NCBI RefSeq assembly: GCF_029784155.1
Contig: NW_026597078.1
Coordinates: 1-64,000, forward strand
Direction: 5' to 3'
DNA: 64,000 bases
DNA from: Uranotaenia lowii
Lineage: Eukaryota > Arthropoda > Insecta > Diptera > Culicidae
Shown: piece by piece, positions 62,536 to 64,000 of the stretch
Layout of the letters: the number at the start of each line of letters is the position of its first letter
How positions within the stretch are numbered: position 1 is the stretch's first letter
Made by a program: the position numbers and the translations under genes
Notes under the pieces: generated by a model
The model's database searches: none
What the model was told of the DNA's origin: nothing
The model's input: only the letters and a program-made list of their open reading frames with translations

Positions 62536-64000
62536 GAGCTTAATTTGGGATCACAACTTTAAAATGCGATTTCTGGCCTTTAGAAGCGTTTTTCGGCGAT
62601 TCTAAGCTTAATTTGGGATCACAACTTTAAAATGCGATTTCTGGCCTTTAGAAGCGTTTTTCGGCGATTCTGAGCTTAATTTGGGATCACAACTTTAAAA
62701 TGCGATTTCTGGCCTTTAGAAGCGTTTTTCGGCGATTCTAAGCTTAATTTGGGATCACAACTTTAAAATGCGATTTCTGGCCTTTAGAAGCGTTTTTCGG
62801 CCATTCTGAGCTTAATTTGGGATCACAACTTTAAAATGCGATTTCTGGCCTTTAGAAGCGTTTTTCGGCGATTCTAAGCTTAATTTGGGATCACAACTTT
62901 AAAATGCGATTTCTGGCCTTTAGAAGCGTTTTTCGGCGATTCTAAGCTTAATTTGGGATCACAACTTTAAAATGCGATTTCTGGCCTTTAGAAGCGTTTT
63001 TCGGCCATTCTGAGCTTAATTTGGGATCACAACTTTAAAATGCGATTTCTGGCCTTTAGAAGCGTTTTTCGGCGATTCTGAGCTTAATTTGGGATCACAA
63101 CTTTAAAATGCGATTTCTGGCCTTTAGAAGCGTTTTTCGGCGATTCTGAGCTTAATTTGGGATCACAACTTTAAAATGCGATTTCTGGCCTTTAGAAGCG
63201 TTTTTCGGCGATTCTGAGCTTAATTTGGGATCACAACTTTAAAATGCGATTTCTGGCCTTTAGAAGCGTTTTTCGGCCATTCTGAGCTTAATTTGGGATC
63301 ACAACTTTAAAATGCGATTTCTGGCCTTTAGAAGCGTTTTTCGGCCATTCTGAGCTTAATTTGGGATCACAACTTTAAAATGCGATTTCTGGCCTTTAGA
63401 AGCGTTTTTCGGCGATTCTAAGCTTAATTTGGGATCACAACTTTAAAATGCGATTTCTGGCCTTTAGAAGCGTTTTTCGGCCATTCTGAGCTTAATTTGG
63501 GATCACAACTTTAAAATGCGATTTCTGGCCTTTAGAAGCGTTTTTCGGCGATTCTAAGCTTAATTTGGGATCACAACTTTAAAATGCGATTTCTGGCCTT
63601 TAGAAGCGTTTTTCGGCGATTCTAAGCTTAATTTGGGATCACAACTTTAAAATGCGATTTCTGGCCTTTGGAAGCGTTTTTCGGCCATTCTGAGCTTAAT
63701 TTGGGATCACAACTTTAAAATGCGATTTCTGGCCTTTAGAAGCGTTTTTCGGCGATTCTCAGCTTAATTTGGGATCACAACTTTAAAATGCGATTTCTGG
63801 CCTTTAGAAGCGTTTTTCGGCGATTCTGAGCTTAATTTGGGATCACAACTTTAAAATGCGATTTCTGGCCTTTAGAAGCGTTTTTCGGCGATTCTGAGCT
63901 TAATTTGGGATCACAACTTTAAAATGCGATTTCTGGCCTTTAGAAGCGTTTTTCGGCGATTCTAAGCTTAATTTGAGATCACAACTTTAAAATGCGATTT
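62536..64000 (+). repeat. Ordinary 68-bp units at the right edge
   Basis: About 21.5 full-length units, mostly ggcgattctgag, ggcgattctaag and ggccattctgag types, all with position-61 A. Singletons include position-14 region cctttgg at about 63,669, position-35 C (ctcag) at about 63,760 and position-47 A (ttgagatc) at about 63,976. No length variants and no 61G units occur here, making it the most uniform stretch of the window. The array continues past the edge. Confidence 0.85.

Larger units (their letters stand above)
1..64000 (+). repeat. 68-bp satellite array filling the window
   Basis: Every base belongs to a head-to-tail tandem array of a 68-bp unit. The unit start (tttctggcc) recurs at 1, 69, 137 and onward to the end with no inversion or foreign insert. 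A length ledger closes exactly: 902 units of 68 bp, 23 of 33, 26 of 57, and two each of 23, 50, 67 and 70 bp, plus 3 terminal bases, give 64,000. The array starts in phase at base 1 and is cut three bases into a unit at base 64,000, so it continues both ways. Units usually differ from one another at only a few dimorphic positions. Arrays of this kind are known from eukaryotic heterochromatin; centromeric identity is only an inference. No stretch of 300 bases holds anything else. Confidence 0.98.

Noticed and set aside
1..64000. Human beta satellite (also 68 bp with a GATC site)
   Set aside because: Only the unit length and the Sau3AI tetranucleotide agree. The monomer sequence does not resemble beta satellite as I know it.
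1..64000. CRISPR array
   Set aside because: Units are directly adjacent with no variable spacers, the unit is 68 bp, and the array exceeds 64 kb without cas genes.
1..64000. Open reading frames or a repetitive protein gene
   Set aside because: Each unit has several stop triplets on both strands (TAG at 12-14, TGA or TAA at 34-36, TAA near 40 and 59 on the plus strand). As 68 is not a multiple of 3, each stop enters every frame within 204 bp, so no long frame can exist.
1..64000. CENP-B box
   Set aside because: A TTCG half-site occurs at 23-26, but the conserved A and the CGGG part are absent in every unit type, on either strand.
1..64000. Telomeric repeat, rDNA spacer or transposon remnant
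   Set aside because: No short G-rich telomere motif, no rRNA-like stretch, no terminal repeats, target duplications or coding remnants are present.

Overview
The whole 64,000-base window is one uninterrupted head-to-tail satellite DNA array. The repeat unit is 68 bp, about 38-40% G+C, always on the same strand. I see no gene, RNA gene, transposon, spacer or unique sequence longer than a few bases anywhere. A satellite of this length and regularity, with multi-level higher-order structure, points to a eukaryotic heterochromatic region (centromeric, pericentromeric or subtelomeric) from a long-read assembly. I do not recognise the monomer and cannot name the species. CpG is not depleted in the unit, which mildly favours a lineage or locus with little CpG methylation, or a very young array.

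The unit-length catalogue closes exactly. Taking phase 1 at base 1, I count 902 units of 68 bp, 23 of 33 bp, 26 of 57 bp, 2 of 23 bp, 2 of 50 bp, 2 of 67 bp and 2 of 70 bp. That is 959 units plus 3 final bases, which equals 64,000. The array runs off both window edges.

Four levels are visible: the 68-bp unit; local blocks of 4-16 units; higher-order blocks of about 1.8-4.3 kb; and one tandem duplication of a 17-19 kb segment. From left to right: block A (offset 1,766 bp, about 1-2,940); a mixed stretch; block B (offset 2,298 bp, about 4,080-8,740); block C (offset 4,280 bp, 8,302-16,861); a mosaic stretch (16,862-20,651); block D copy 1 (20,652-37,825); block D copy 2 (37,826-57,265), which contains its own 3,115-bp tandem duplication E; and block F (offset 1,963 bp, about 58,610-62,536), with ordinary units to the end.

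The two D copies differ by 2,266 bp in length. Identified events explain this fully, and nearly all are whole-unit gains or losses. Rare length variants (33, 57, 23, 50, 67 and 70 bp) and rare point variants act as fingerprints that allow the copies to be aligned by eye. The picture is of repeated unequal exchange in register, with recent large-scale amplification. I found no previously undescribed gene system. What deserves attention is the amplification history, the recurrent deletion breakpoints and the need to rule out assembly collapse or expansion.
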